A DNA stretch of 64,000 nucleotides from Sphaerisporangium sp. TRM90804 (lineage in GTDB: Bacteria > Actinomycetota > Actinomycetes > Streptosporangiales > Streptosporangiaceae): the NCBI RefSeq assembly GCF_029846175.1, contig NZ_JARWAC010000001.1, forward strand, positions 186,001-250,000, in the 5' to 3' direction. This document shows, in pieces, positions 1-8,663 of the stretch (the stretch's first letter is position 1; the number at the start of each line of letters is the position of its first letter). The notes below the pieces were generated by a model. The model made no database searches. It was not told the origin of the DNA and worked only from the letters and a program-made list of their open reading frames with translations. A program made the position numbers and the translations under genes.

Positions 1-227
1 TCTTGGGCGCTGAGGTGGGGTGTTCGCGCGGCGGTGGGGAGTGGGCTGGGTGAGGGGTCGCCTGTTGAGAGGCTGTGCCGAAGGCGCCGTTTTCAGGGGG
101 CGGCGGGCGGCTGAGGTGGTGGGTGGGGTTGGTAAGGGTTGTGCCAACTGGGGTGGGGGGCGTGTGTCGTTGCGGTTTGGGGGTGGGGGGCGGGGGAGTC
201 TGGAGGGTGACTTGTCGGGGGGTGTCC

Positions 228-1106
228 GTGGAGCGGGACATGGTGTCTTTTCTGATCGGCAGCGGGCGTTGCGGGTCCACGATGCTGTACAAGGTTCTCG
301 CCGGGCATCCTGACGTGCGGTTCCTGTCCAACGTCGACGACCGGGTGAGGCTGTTGCCGGGGACGATCGGGCGGTGTCAGGGGATGTTGTACCGACATAC
401 CCCGGCTCGCTGGTCCGGGTGGCGGCTGCGGCCGTCCGAGGGGCAGCGGGTGCTGGCTCGGGAGGTGTCGCCCGCGCTGGTGGATCCTTTTCGGGATCTG
501 ACGAATGCCGACCTCACGCCCTGGATGGCGCGACGGGTGCGGGACTTCTTCGACGGCCTGGCGGCGGATCGCGGCGGGCGTGTCGTGCACAAGTTCACCG
601 GCTGGCCGCGGGTCGCCCTGCTGCATGAGGTGTTCCCGCGGGCGCGGTTCGTGCACATCGTGCGGGACGGCCGGGCGGTGGCCAACTCGTGGCTGCAGAC
701 GCCCTGGTGGCGGGGTCACCTGGGCGAGGAGGGGTGGGGGCTGGGGCCGCTGCCGGAGGCCTACGCGCGCGAGTGGGACGGTGAGGGGCGTTGCCTGGTG
801 CATCTCGCCGCGATCGGCTGGAAGATGCTGATGGACGCCTTCGAGGAGGCCCGCGCGGGCCTCGCGCCCGACCTGTGGTTGCAGGTGCGGTATGAGGACC
901 TGCTGGCCGATCCCCGCAAGCAGGTCGACGTGATCCTGGACTTCCTCGGCCTGCCCTGGACGGCCGCCTTCGAGCGCGGCTTCCTCGCCCGTTCCTTCAC
1001 CGCCGACCGTCTCCGGGGCTTCCAGGACGAGCTGACCCCCGACCAGCTGGCGCGGCTCAACCGGTCGCTGGGCGTTCATCTCGGCGAGCTGGGTTACCGG
1101 GTCTGA
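228..1106 (+). CDS. Sulfotransferase family protein
   Basis: About 292 residues and the size of a single-domain sulfotransferase. Such enzymes move sulfate from PAPS to a hydroxyl or amine acceptor. Near the N-terminus the motif IGSGRCGST (residues 10-18) is the 5'-phosphosulfate-binding loop. HIVRDGRAVANSW near residue 143 fits the 3'-phosphate-binding segment. A late YEDLLADPR segment is typical of the family. GTG 228 is chosen because a GGGGGG stretch ends 5 nt upstream; ATG 240 (MVSFLIGSG) is an equally possible start, and everything upstream is unusually G-rich without recognisable protein. The acceptor cannot be read from the sequence. It stands alone on the plus strand and converges on the next gene. 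The family call is firm, the substrate unknown. Confidence 0.85.
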   Translation: MERDMVSFLIGSGRCGSTMLYKVLAGHPDVRFLSNVDDRVRLLPGTIGRCQGMLYRHTPARWSGWRLRPSEGQRVLAREVSPALVDPFRDLTNADLTPWMARRVRDFFDGLAADRGGRVVHKFTGWPRVALLHEVFPRARFVHIVRDGRAVANSWLQTPWWRGHLGEEGWGLGPLPEAYAREWDGEGRCLVHLAAIGWKMLMDAFEEARAGLAPDLWLQVRYEDLLADPRKQVDVILDFLGLPWTAAFERGFLARSFTADRLRGFQDELTPDQLARLNRSLGVHLGELGYRV

Positions 1107-1224
1107 CCCTCCGCGGAGCGGCCGCTGGTCGGGCCGGGCGCCGGCGCGCACCGGCGTACGGGAAGGCGGGTTCGCGTCGGGCGGCGTCAGAGCGGGGCGG
1201 CGCCGAGGTCGGTGCGGCCGGCGG

Positions 1225-1683
1225 TCAGGGGGTGTCGCCTATGGAGGTGCAGGGGCGCGAGCGCAGGTCGGTGACGTAGTCGTCGGGGGCGCCGGCCTTC
1301 TCGGCGGCGTCGGCGAGGATGCCGAGGTAGCGGGCGGACGGGAGGCCGCCCTCGTAGCCGTCGAGGACGTAGAACCAGGCCACGATCTCGCCGTCGAGGG
1401 TCGCCACCCGCAGTTTGACCTTGTGGTAGAGCCGCAGGGCCGCGCCCTCCCACTGGTCGAGGGACGACTCGTCCCACTCGGGGACGTCGTACAGGACGAC
1501 GAACACGTGGTCGTCGGGATCCTCGGCGATGGTGGCGAGCGCCCCTTCCCAGCCGACGTCCGCACCGCCGAAGGTGAGGCGCCAGCCCTGCAGCCAGCCC
1601 GTGCCCCGCATGGGGGAGTGGGGGGCGCGCTGGGCCATCTGCTTGGGGTCCATGTTGCTGCCATAGGCGGCGTAAACCGGCAC
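1225..1683 (-). CDS. Gamma-glutamylcyclotransferase-like (AIG2-type) protein
   Basis: A 152-residue protein opening with VYAAYGSNMDPKQM, the Y-x-YGSN-M loop that defines the gamma-glutamylcyclotransferase fold. A mid-protein acidic segment (DVPEWDESSLDQWEG) contains the glutamate-bearing stretch expected at the catalytic site. Members cyclise gamma-glutamyl amines to 5-oxoproline, but many bacterial ones have no assigned substrate. The start is GTG at 1683; TAGTCT lies 8 nt upstream (1692-1697) and no ribosome binding site is visible, so the message may be leaderless. The gene is transcribed towards the sulfotransferase and diverges from the flavoprotein gene at 1895. Confidence 0.8.
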   Translation of the reverse strand: MPVYAAYGSNMDPKQMAQRAPHSPMRGTGWLQGWRLTFGGADVGWEGALATIAEDPDDHVFVVLYDVPEWDESSLDQWEGAALRLYHKVKLRVATLDGEIVAWFYVLDGYEGGLPSARYLGILADAAEKAGAPDDYVTDLRSRPCTSIGDTP

Positions 1684-1894
1684 GGGACATTAGACTAAAC
1701 CAAGATCGCTCCGGTGGGCCGGCCCGACGCTCCCGACGCGCGATTCGGGTGCGTCGGCGAGTTCCTTCTTCCGGCGACCGCCACCGCGACCCGTTGATTC
1801 ACGGGGGTTTTACGGTGAGATCCGCGTTTTTTACCGGGCTTCACCGCCTTCTCATTGCCCATCCCACACCGGGCACAGGACGACATGCGGGACA

Positions 1895-3298
1895 ATGGGG
1901 TATGTGACGAGGATTGTGATCATTGGCGGTGGGCCCGGCGGTTACGAGGCGGCGTTGGTCGCCGCACAGCTCGGGGCCGAGGTCACCGTGGTCGAACGCG
2001 AGGGCCCGGGCGGCGCGTGCGTGCTGACCGACTGCGTGCCGTCCAAGACCATGATCGCCACATCGGTGCGCAAGCAGGCCCTGCTGGACGGCACTTCGCT
2101 GGGCGTCCACTACACCGGCGGCGCCGACGGCGACGTGGGCGGCGTCCACGCCGACATGCCGCTGGTCAACAAGCGGGTGAAGGAGCTGGCGCGTGCCCAG
2201 TCCGCCGACATCAGCTCCCGGCTCGTCGCCGAGGGCGTGGAGGTCGTGCAGGCCGCAGGCCGCCTGGTCGACCCCCGCATCGTTCGCGCGGGCGACCGCA
2301 CCATCTCGGCCGACGTCGTCATCGTCGCCACCGGCGCCACCCCGCGGGTGCTGCCCGGCGCCGAGCCGGACGGCGAGCGTGTGCTCACCTGGCGCCAGCT
2401 CTACGACCTGGACGAGCTGCCCGAGCACCTGATCGTCGTGGGCTCCGGCGTCACCGGCGCCGAGTTCGCCGGCGCGTACCGCTCCCTGGGCTCGGAGGTC
2501 ACCCTGGTGTCCTCCCGCGACCGCATGATGCCGAACGAGGACGCCGACGCCGCCGAGGTCCTGGAAGAGGTCTACCGGCGCCGCGGCATGAACGTCATGG
2601 GCAAGTCCCGCGCCTCCTCGGTCAAGCGCACCGCCGACGGCGTGGTGGTCACCCTGGAGGACGGCCGCACCGCCGAGGGCAGCCACTGCCTGATGACCGT
2701 CGGCATGGTGCCCAACACCTCCGGCATCGGCCTGGAGGAGGCCGGAGTGACCCTTGACCGCAACGGGTTCATCCAGGTCGACAAGGTGTCGCGCACCTCC
2801 GCACCCGGCGTGTACGCCGCCGGCGACTGCACCGGCGTGCTGATGCTGGCCTCGGTGGCCGCCATGCAGGGCCGCATCGCCGTCTGGCACGCGCTCGGCG
2901 AGGCCGTCCAGCCGATCCGCCTGGCCACCGTCGCGTCCACGATCTTCACCGACCCCGAGATCGCCGCCGTCGGCATCTCGCAGCAGCAGATCGAGTCGGG
3001 CGAGATCGAGGCCAACATCGTCAAGCTCCCGCTCGCCACCAACGCCCGGGCGAAGATGCAGGGCTTCAACGACGGCTTCGTGAAGCTGTTCTGCCGCCCG
3101 CACACCGGCATCGTGCTCGGCGGGGTCGTGGTCGCGCCGCGCGCGTCGGAGCTGATCCTCGCGCTGTCGCTGGCCGTGCAGCACCGGCTGACCGTCGACC
3201 AGCTCGCGCACACCTTCGCGGTCTACCCGTCGCTGTCGGGCTCGATCACCGAGGCCGCCCGGCGGCTCATGATGCCGGGCACCTCCACGCTCATCTGA
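1895..3298 (+). CDS. lpdA: NAD(P)H-quinone dehydrogenase / flavoprotein disulfide reductase, LpdA type
   Basis: A 467-residue FAD/NAD(P) flavoprotein. The FAD-binding GGGPGG sits at residues 11-16, the redox pair CVLTDC at residues 42-47, the NAD-binding VGSGVTGAEFAG in the middle, and AGDCTG closes the FAD domain. The dimerisation domain ends with YPSLSGSITEAARRL, close to what I recall of Mycobacterium tuberculosis LpdA (Rv3303c), which reduces quinones rather than lipoamide. The His-Pro-Thr-x-Glu motif of true lipoamide dehydrogenases is missing, so a disulfide reductase reaction through the usual base is unlikely. Both cysteines are present here. GTG 1904 (VTRIVIIGGG) is an alternative start and matches the mycobacterial N-terminus better. 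The gene converges on its neighbour with only 6 bp between stops. Confidence 0.87.
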   Translation: MGYVTRIVIIGGGPGGYEAALVAAQLGAEVTVVEREGPGGACVLTDCVPSKTMIATSVRKQALLDGTSLGVHYTGGADGDVGGVHADMPLVNKRVKELARAQSADISSRLVAEGVEVVQAAGRLVDPRIVRAGDRTISADVVIVATGATPRVLPGAEPDGERVLTWRQLYDLDELPEHLIVVGSGVTGAEFAGAYRSLGSEVTLVSSRDRMMPNEDADAAEVLEEVYRRRGMNVMGKSRASSVKRTADGVVVTLEDGRTAEGSHCLMTVGMVPNTSGIGLEEAGVTLDRNGFIQVDKVSRTSAPGVYAAGDCTGVLMLASVAAMQGRIAVWHALGEAVQPIRLATVASTIFTDPEIAAVGISQQQIESGEIEANIVKLPLATNARAKMQGFNDGFVKLFCRPHTGIVLGGVVVAPRASELILALSLAVQHRLTVDQLAHTFAVYPSLSGSITEAARRLMMPGTSTLI

Positions 3299-3304
3299 CC
3301 CGGC

Positions 3305-4519
3305 TCAGGTCATCCGCGACCGCACCCTGCGGAGGGCCTCGCGCCCGTGGTGGACGGCCGACGCCACGCCCCCCAGCTCGGGCGTCGACCGCGCCAGGTG
3401 CAGCGACCCCTTGGCGGCCTCGTACGCGTCCAGCGCGCGCCGCCACTCGTGGTCCATGCCCGGGTCGCTCAGCCGGTTGATCTTGTAGTCGAAGTCGAGC
3501 GCGTCGATCTCCTCGCCCAGCCGCAGCACGTCCTCCTCGGCCCCGCGACGGGCCGCCGCGAAGCGCCGCGCCTTCTTGGTCCTGCGCCGGTGGGACATCA
3601 CCAGGAAGGGCAGGCACAGGGCCAGGGCGATGCCGGCGAAGACCAGCAGCGGCGTCCGCCCGAACGAGCCGCCGGTGGCCGGCCGCGCCGAGGCCGGATC
3701 GCCGTCCTCCGGAAGGTCGGCCGTGGTGCCGACGGCGTCGTCCGGGACGTTCTCCGGCTCGCCGAACGCGCCGGTGAGGTCGAGGTCATGGGCCTGGACG
3801 AAGGACGCCTTGTTCACGTTCGCCCCGGTGAGGTCGGCGTCATCCATCTCGGCCTGGGTGAACTCCGCCTCCGACAGGTCGGCGTTCTTGAACGTCGCGA
3901 ACTGCAGCCGCCCCTGGCCCAGCTTGGCGTCGTGCAGCTTGGCGCCGGTGAAGTCGGCCTTCCGCGCCCGCACCTGCACCATGGTGGCGTCGTCGAGCTG
4001 GGCGCCGATCAGCGTGGCGTCGGTGAGGTCCGCCTGGCCGAGTTCGGCCCTGGACAGGACGGCCCCGGTGAGGTCGGCGTGCGGGAACTCCGCCTGGCTC
4101 GCCCGGACGTCGGCGAGCACGGCGTCCCGCAGCGTCGCCTGCTTGGCACGCATCTGGCCGAGGTCGGCGTCGGTGAGGTCCGCGCCGGTGAGGTCGGCGA
4201 AGTCCAGCCGCGCCTGGGTGAGCGTCGCCTCCTTCAGGGAGGCGTTCTTCAGCAGCGCGCCGGTGAGCACCCGCTGGCCGAGGTCGACCTCGTCCAGCTT
4301 GGCGCCGGTGAGGTCGGCGCACAGCAGGTCGTCGGGCAGGGCGGCGCCGCCGGTGAAGTCCTTGCCGCGCAGCTTGAGCCCCGACCCCGGCTTGCACGGG
4401 GCCGAGACGCCGGTGGCCGCAGGGGCGGCGGTGGACGCCTGCGCCGGAACGGCCGGCACGACCAGTACGAACAGTGCGAACAGCCCTGCCAGGACGGCCA
4501 GGGGAACATGAGCACGCAA
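3305..4519 (-). CDS. Secreted-domain pentapeptide-repeat membrane protein
   Basis: A 404-residue type I membrane protein. The chosen start is TTG 4519, preceded by GAGGAGG and followed at once by a signal peptide (LAVLAGLFALFVLVVPAVPAQA). Residues about 43-250 are pentapeptide repeats of the A(D/N)LTGA type, expected to form an external right-handed quadrilateral beta-helix. A transmembrane segment lies near residues 287-310 and is followed by a basic RRRTKKARR stretch. The last 80 residues are a cytoplasmic helical domain (EEDVLRLGEEIDALDFDY...) that is clearly homologous to one in the neighbouring gene at 4721-6082. That neighbour is transcribed the same way, but a terminator lies between them. 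Function is unknown. The shared domain suggests the two proteins respond to different outside cues through a common inner module; this is inference. Confidence 0.75.
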   Translation of the reverse strand: MRAHVPLAVLAGLFALFVLVVPAVPAQASTAAPAATGVSAPCKPGSGLKLRGKDFTGGAALPDDLLCADLTGAKLDEVDLGQRVLTGALLKNASLKEATLTQARLDFADLTGADLTDADLGQMRAKQATLRDAVLADVRASQAEFPHADLTGAVLSRAELGQADLTDATLIGAQLDDATMVQVRARKADFTGAKLHDAKLGQGRLQFATFKNADLSEAEFTQAEMDDADLTGANVNKASFVQAHDLDLTGAFGEPENVPDDAVGTTADLPEDGDPASARPATGGSFGRTPLLVFAGIALALCLPFLVMSHRRRTKKARRFAAARRGAEEDVLRLGEEIDALDFDYKINRLSDPGMDHEWRRALDAYEAAKGSLHLARSTPELGGVASAVHHGREALRRVRSRMT

Positions 4520-4651
4520 CGCGGCCTCCTCGACGACTGCGCCGAGTGTGACAGGCGGCCATATACGACAGGTTGCACCCCCCTTGCAGATCGCTTTCGC
4601 ACGCAGGGGCGCCACGCGAGCCGCCGCGGAACCCGCCTGGCGACAAGGAAG

Positions 4652-4683
4652 GAGCCCCGGCGGGACGCTGCCCGCCGGGGCTC
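4652..4683 (-). terminator. Hairpin terminator after the 4721-6082 gene
   Basis: A perfect 13-bp inverted repeat, GAGCCCCGGCGGG and CCCGCCGGGGCTC, around a 6-nt loop. It begins 38 bp past the stop codon of the minus-strand gene ending at 4721. On the minus strand it is followed by CTTCCTTG rather than a long T run, as is common in GC-rich actinomycetes. Confidence 0.75.
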
Positions 4684-4720
4684 CTGTGGCACTACCTGGC
4701 CGTGACCGCGTGCCGGTGGT

Positions 4721-6082
4721 CTACCAGTCGCCGCCGCCGAAATCGCCGCCGCCGAAGTCCCCGCCGCCGAAGTCGCCCCCGCCGCCGAAGTCCCCGCCGC
4801 CGCTGAAGTCGCCGCCTGCGGCTCCCGCGTCGTAGCCGTAGCCGCCGCCGAAGCCGAAGCCGCCCATCGAGCTGCCCAGCATCGTGCCGATCAGCATGCC
4901 CGTGAGCAGGCCGCCGCCGTCGAAGCCGCCGTAGTAGCCGCGGGCGTAGGGCCCGTACGCGGGGCCGGCGTCCCAGTAGGGACGGCGCTGGCCGTCGACC
5001 ATGACCTCACGCATCTGCGGGTCGAAGCCCTGGTCGACGCGCTGGGCGTCGGCCGCGCAGGCGGGCACGTTGCGGGGCGCGCCGCCGGGGGGCGCCCACA
5101 TGACCTCACGCGCGGAGGGGCCGTGCTGCGGGTTGAAGAAGCACGGCGCGAGCCGCTCGGGCACCGGCCGGTTCTCCACGCGCGCCTTGACGCACGCCAG
5201 GGCGTACCGCCCCTCTTCGAGAGCGGAGGTGACGCCGTGCAGCTCGTCGGCCTTCTTGGCCGCGGCCAGCTCGTTCTTGGCCCGCTCGTAGGAGTCGAGG
5301 GCGAGCTGCCAGTCGTTCGTGGTGGCGGCCTCGACACCGGAGACCCTGACGTCGAGGTCGAGCGCGGTGATCTCCTCGCCGAGCTTGGTGACATCCTCCT
5401 CGACCGTCTGCTTGACCGCGGCGAGCTGGGCGGCCTCGCGGGCCTCCCGCTTGCGCTTCATGCTGCGGGAGTAGAAGAAGATGCCGAGACCGCCGGCGAG
5501 CGCCAGCACGAGGATGCCGATCAGCACCCCGCCCGCGCCTCCGCCGCCCGCGGCGCTGCCGGACTTCAGGGCGTCCCGGGTGTTGCCGGCGACCGCCTTG
5601 TCGACCCGGTTGACGAAGTCCTCCATGCCGGAGACGACGTCCTTGTTGTTGGCGACCGCGGCCTCGGCGAGCTGCCCGGCCACGCCGGCCTGCTGGATGG
5701 CGCTAGATCCGGCGTACAGCGTGTTGCCGTCGAGGATCGCCACGGTGGCCCGGGAGCGGTCGGCGCCGGCGAGTGCCTGGCCGAGGGAGTTGATCAGAGG
5801 GGGAGCGGTGGTGTCGTTCACCGTGCCGTTGGCGAGCGCTGCGACGTAGATGCGGCTGTCGGCGCCCTCCACCGCCTCACGGATCTTCGACAGGTCGCTG
5901 GAGCTGATGGTCACACCGGGCCCGACGTAAAGCGGGTCGCTGGTCTTCCACGCCGCCAGGACGGTGTTCACGTCCGGCGGGGCGGCGGCGTGAGCCGCGG
6001 ACGTCGACGCGAGAAGCGTGAGCAGCCCTGCCAGCATGGCCACGACTGTGGCTGCGGCACGGCGCACCGATTGAGTGGTCAC
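4721..6082 (-). CDS. Membrane protein with extracytoplasmic domain, shared cytoplasmic domain and GGGDF tail
   Basis: A 453-residue protein starting at GTG 6082 with GGAGG 9 nt upstream. A signal peptide (ATVVAMLAGLLTLLASTSAAHA) leads into an external alpha/beta-looking domain containing DPLYVGPG and IYVAALANG, somewhat like actinobacterial TPM-type or Rv1476-like proteins, though I cannot confirm the family. A transmembrane helix lies near residues 181-206. Then comes the cytoplasmic domain (EEDVTKLGEEITALDLDV..., residues about 224-304) shared with the pentapeptide-repeat protein next door. After it follow PCFFNPQHGPS and a later VPAC, which could bind a metal, and finally the GGGDF repeat tail. 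No enzymatic motif is evident. The gene has its own terminator at 4652-4683. Confidence 0.72.
   Translation of the reverse strand: MTTQSVRRAAATVVAMLAGLLTLLASTSAAHAAAPPDVNTVLAAWKTSDPLYVGPGVTISSSDLSKIREAVEGADSRIYVAALANGTVNDTTAPPLINSLGQALAGADRSRATVAILDGNTLYAGSSAIQQAGVAGQLAEAAVANNKDVVSGMEDFVNRVDKAVAGNTRDALKSGSAAGGGGAGGVLIGILVLALAGGLGIFFYSRSMKRKREAREAAQLAAVKQTVEEDVTKLGEEITALDLDVRVSGVEAATTNDWQLALDSYERAKNELAAAKKADELHGVTSALEEGRYALACVKARVENRPVPERLAPCFFNPQHGPSAREVMWAPPGGAPRNVPACAADAQRVDQGFDPQMREVMVDGQRRPYWDAGPAYGPYARGYYGGFDGGGLLTGMLIGTMLGSSMGGFGFGGGYGYDAGAAGGDFSGGGDFGGGGDFGGGDFGGGDFGGGDW
4727..4816 (-). repeat. 15-bp-type tandem repeat coding for GGGDF units
   Basis: Near-identical units of GAAGTCGCCGCCGCC and close variants, in frame with the gene at 4721-6082. 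They give a C-terminal tail of repeated GGGDF/GGGGDF motifs. Unit lengths of 15 and 18 bp show that copies differ by single glycine codons, as expected from replication slippage. Confidence 0.85.
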
Positions 6083-6221
6083 GGCAGTATGCCTCCTTCG
6101 TCCTACAGGACGAACGGCGAGTCGTCCGAGTTCCTCAATTGGCCACCGTATCTCTGCCCGAAACCTATCGCGGTCTACCACCGGCGCGGGCAAGCGATCT
6201 TCCGGCCCTCGGGCCCTGACA

Positions 6222-6262
6222 CGCCACGCCGTCCGCACCCGAAGGGCACGGACGGCGTGGCG
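6222..6262 (-). terminator. Hairpin terminator after the acyl-CoA carboxylase alpha gene
   Basis: A perfect 14-bp stem, CGCCACGCCGTCCG and CGGACGGCGTGGCG, with a 13-nt loop. It starts 16 bp beyond the stop codon of the minus-strand gene ending at 6278 and before the next minus-strand gene. Confidence 0.75.
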
Positions 6263-6277
6263 GGAGGCGTGAGGAGC

Positions 6278-8026
6278 TCAGACGTCCTTGATCTCGCAGA
6301 TGGCGGCGCCCGCCGAGACGGTCTGCCCCACGGTGGCGGCCAGGCCCGTGACGGTGCCGCCCTTGTGCGCCGTGAGGGGCTGCTCCATCTTCATGGCTTC
6401 GAGCACCACGATGGAGTCGCCGGTCTGGACGACGTCGCCGTCGGACACGGCGACCTTCACGATCGTTCCCTGCATCGGGGTCACCAGGGCGTCCCCGCTC
6501 GTCGCCGTGGCCGCGCCCTTGGCGGCGCCCCGGCGGACGGGCTTCTTGGCCTCGGCCGGGCGGCGCGCCGCCGCGGCGCCGGCGGGCAGTACCACTTCCA
6601 GGCGCTTGCCGCCGACCTCGACCACCACCCGCTCGCGCTCGACGGGCTCCTCGGCCGCGGCGACGTCGCCGGAGTAGGGCTCGATCTCGTTGACGAACTC
6701 GGTCTCGATCCAGCGGGTGTGGACGCTGAACGGCTCGCCGGTGAAGGCGGGATCGCGCACGACGGCCTGGTGGAACGGCAGGACGGTCGGCATGCCCTCG
6801 ACGACGAACTCCTCCAGCGCGCGCCGCGAGCGCGCCAGCGCCTCCTCGCGGGTGCGGCCGGTGACGATCAGCTTGGCCACCAGGGAGTCGAACGACTGCG
6901 GGACGGTCATGCCCTGCTCGTAGCCGGCGTCCAGCCGGACGCCCGGGCCCGACGGCGCGCGCATCGCGGACAGCGTGCCGGGGGCGGGCAGGAAGTTGCG
7001 CCCGGCGTCCTCGGCGTTGACACGGAACTCGATGGAGTGCCCGCGGACCTCGGGGTCGTCGTACCCGAGGGCCTCGCCGTCGGCGACGCGGAACATCTCG
7101 CGCACGAGGTCGATGCCGGTGACCTCCTCGCTCACCGGGTGCTCGACCTGCAGCCGGGTGTTGACCTCCAGGAAGGAGATCGTGCCGTCCTGGCCGACCA
7201 GGAACTCGCAGGTGCCCGCGCCGACGTAGCCGGCCTCGCGCAGGATCGCCTTGGAGGAGGAGTACAGCAGCTCCCGCTGTTCGGCCGTCAGGTAGGGCGC
7301 GGGGGCCTCCTCGACGAGCTTCTGGTGCCGACGCTGCAACGAGCAGTCGCGCGTCGAGACCACCACGACGTTGCCGTGCGAGTCGGCCAGGCACTGCGTC
7401 TCGACGTGGCGTGGCCGGTCGAGGTAACGCTCGACGAAGCACTCGCCGCGCCCGAAGGCGGTCACGGCCTCGCGCACCGCCGACTCGTAAAGGTCGGGGA
7501 TCTCCTCCATCGTGCGCGCGACCTTCAGCCCGCGCCCGCCGCCGCCGAAGGCGGCCTTGATCGCGATGGGCAGGCCGTGCTCGGAGGCGAAGGCGACGAC
7601 CTCCTCGACGCCGGAGACGGGGTCGGGGGTGCCCGCGACCAGCGGCGCCCCCACCCGCTGGGCGATGTGCCGCGCCGCCACCTTGTCGCCGAGCGCGGTG
7701 ATCGCCGACGGCGGCGGCCCGATCCAGGTGAGGCCGGCGTCGATCACCGCCTGGGCGAACTCGGCGTTCTCGGCCAGGAAGCCGTAGCCGGGGTGCACGG
7801 CGTCCGCGCCCGCCTCGGCGGCCACGCGCAGCAGCTTGCCGATGTCGAGGTAGGTCTCCGCGGGAGACTGACCGCCGAGCGCGTATGCCTCGTCCGCCAT
7901 CCGCACATGAAGCGCGTCGAGGTCTTGGTCAGCGTAGACCGCGACGCCGTTCAGTCCGGCGTCCTTGCATGCGCGTGCGATACGCACCGCTATCTCGCCA
8001 CGATTGGCGATCAGGACCTTCTGCAC
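6278..8026 (-). CDS. Acyl-CoA carboxylase biotinylated alpha subunit (biotin carboxylase-BCCP)
   Basis: A 582-residue two-domain protein. The biotin carboxylase part fills about residues 1-445: it opens with [17 protein letters not shown], then has [14 protein letters not shown], the ATP-binding glycine loop FGGGGRGLK and the [12 protein letters not shown] active-site stretch. The C-terminal biotin carrier domain carries EAMKM, whose lysine (near residue 543) is biotinylated. It carboxylates biotin with ATP and bicarbonate for transfer to acetyl- or propionyl-CoA. GTG 8026 is chosen because AAGGGA lies upstream and the protein then begins exactly at the family start. The likely partners are the beta and epsilon subunits at 31.1-32.7 kb, and the biotin ligase is at 42.2 kb. 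In Streptomyces coelicolor the equivalent genes are, from memory, close neighbours. Confidence 0.93.
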   Translation of the reverse strand: MQKVLIANRGEIAVRIARACKDAGLNGVAVYADQDLDALHVRMADEAYALGGQSPAETYLDIGKLLRVAAEAGADAVHPGYGFLAENAEFAQAVIDAGLTWIGPPPSAITALGDKVAARHIAQRVGAPLVAGTPDPVSGVEEVVAFASEHGLPIAIKAAFGGGGRGLKVARTMEEIPDLYESAVREAVTAFGRGECFVERYLDRPRHVETQCLADSHGNVVVVSTRDCSLQRRHQKLVEEAPAPYLTAEQRELLYSSSKAILREAGYVGAGTCEFLVGQDGTISFLEVNTRLQVEHPVSEEVTGIDLVREMFRVADGEALGYDDPEVRGHSIEFRVNAEDAGRNFLPAPGTLSAMRAPSGPGVRLDAGYEQGMTVPQSFDSLVAKLIVTGRTREEALARSRRALEEFVVEGMPTVLPFHQAVVRDPAFTGEPFSVHTRWIETEFVNEIEPYSGDVAAAEEPVERERVVVEVGGKRLEVVLPAGAAAARRPAEAKKPVRRGAAKGAATATSGDALVTPMQGTIVKVAVSDGDVVQTGDSIVVLEAMKMEQPLTAHKGGTVTGLAATVGQTVSAGAAICEIKDV

Positions 8027-8257
8027 CGAGGTCGTCCCTTTCCTCAAAAGGCCCGCGAGGCCTCTTCCGGAGTGTAAGCGGCCTCTGATCTCAGGTGAGC
8101 CCCTACCCCACCGTTTCATTCGGCCGCGGCACGTCATCGCATAGGGGCTGACGACGATAACTCCTCGGTATAACCGGTGCGTCTCGGAGGGTTGACGTCT
8201 AAGGTGAGATCGTTTGGCTACCCCCTGTCATGCAGAAGATCCTCGAAGGAGACCGGC

Positions 8258-8530
8258 ATGAGCCAGAGCTTGCTCGGCGGCGACCCCGCGGAAATGCAGA
8301 ACATGGCCGCTCAGTTCACCCAGCAGGCCGAGCAGGTGCGCCAGACCATGGCGGCGCTCGACCGCGAGGCCGCGAAGGTCGGCACGGCGTGGACGGGCCC
8401 GGGGGCCGTGCGCTTCGGCGGCGCCTGGCAGAACTACCGCCAGGCCTTCCAGCGGATGACCGAGGAGCTGACCGAGGCGTCGCGCATCATCACCACCTAC
8501 CGCGGCAACATCGAGTCGGCGACGCGCTAG
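8258..8530 (+). CDS. WXG100-family small secreted protein
   Basis: A 90-residue protein with two predicted helices and a central AWTGPGAVRF turn holding the W-x-G motif at the expected mid-protein position. ATG 8258 follows GAAGGAG by 6 nt. A possible promoter is TTGACG (8192-8197) with a weak TGGCTA 17 bp later. WXG100 proteins are secreted as helical dimers by type VII systems. The nearest candidate motor is the FtsK/EccC-like protein encoded convergently at 9331-14349; no EccB, EccD, EccE or mycosin gene is in the window. A C-terminal Y-x-x-x-D/E export signal is not obvious: the tail reads TTYRGNIESATR, which holds YRGNIE, close to but not the canonical spacing. Confidence 0.85.
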   Translation: MSQSLLGGDPAEMQNMAAQFTQQAEQVRQTMAALDREAAKVGTAWTGPGAVRFGGAWQNYRQAFQRMTEELTEASRIITTYRGNIESATR

Positions 8531-8663
8531 GGCCGCGGCGGCCGGCTCCGCCGGGCCGCCTCCGTCCGCACCGGCGCGGGTGCCGGCGCGGGGAACCACG
8601 TCAGCGGTGGTGTGTATGCCGACGCGAACCACGGTGCCGCCAGGCGCGTCCACAGGGCCGGCC

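Noticed and set aside
20-313. Open frame at the left edge
   Set aside because: Extremely Gly/Arg-rich, no start context and overlapping the sulfotransferase in another frame; bases 1-227 hold nothing I can support.
5123-8077. A 984-codon open frame on the plus strand
   Set aside because: It is antisense to the carboxylase alpha and membrane protein genes, has Arg/Gly/Asp/Val-rich nonsense sequence and arises from GC-rich third positions.
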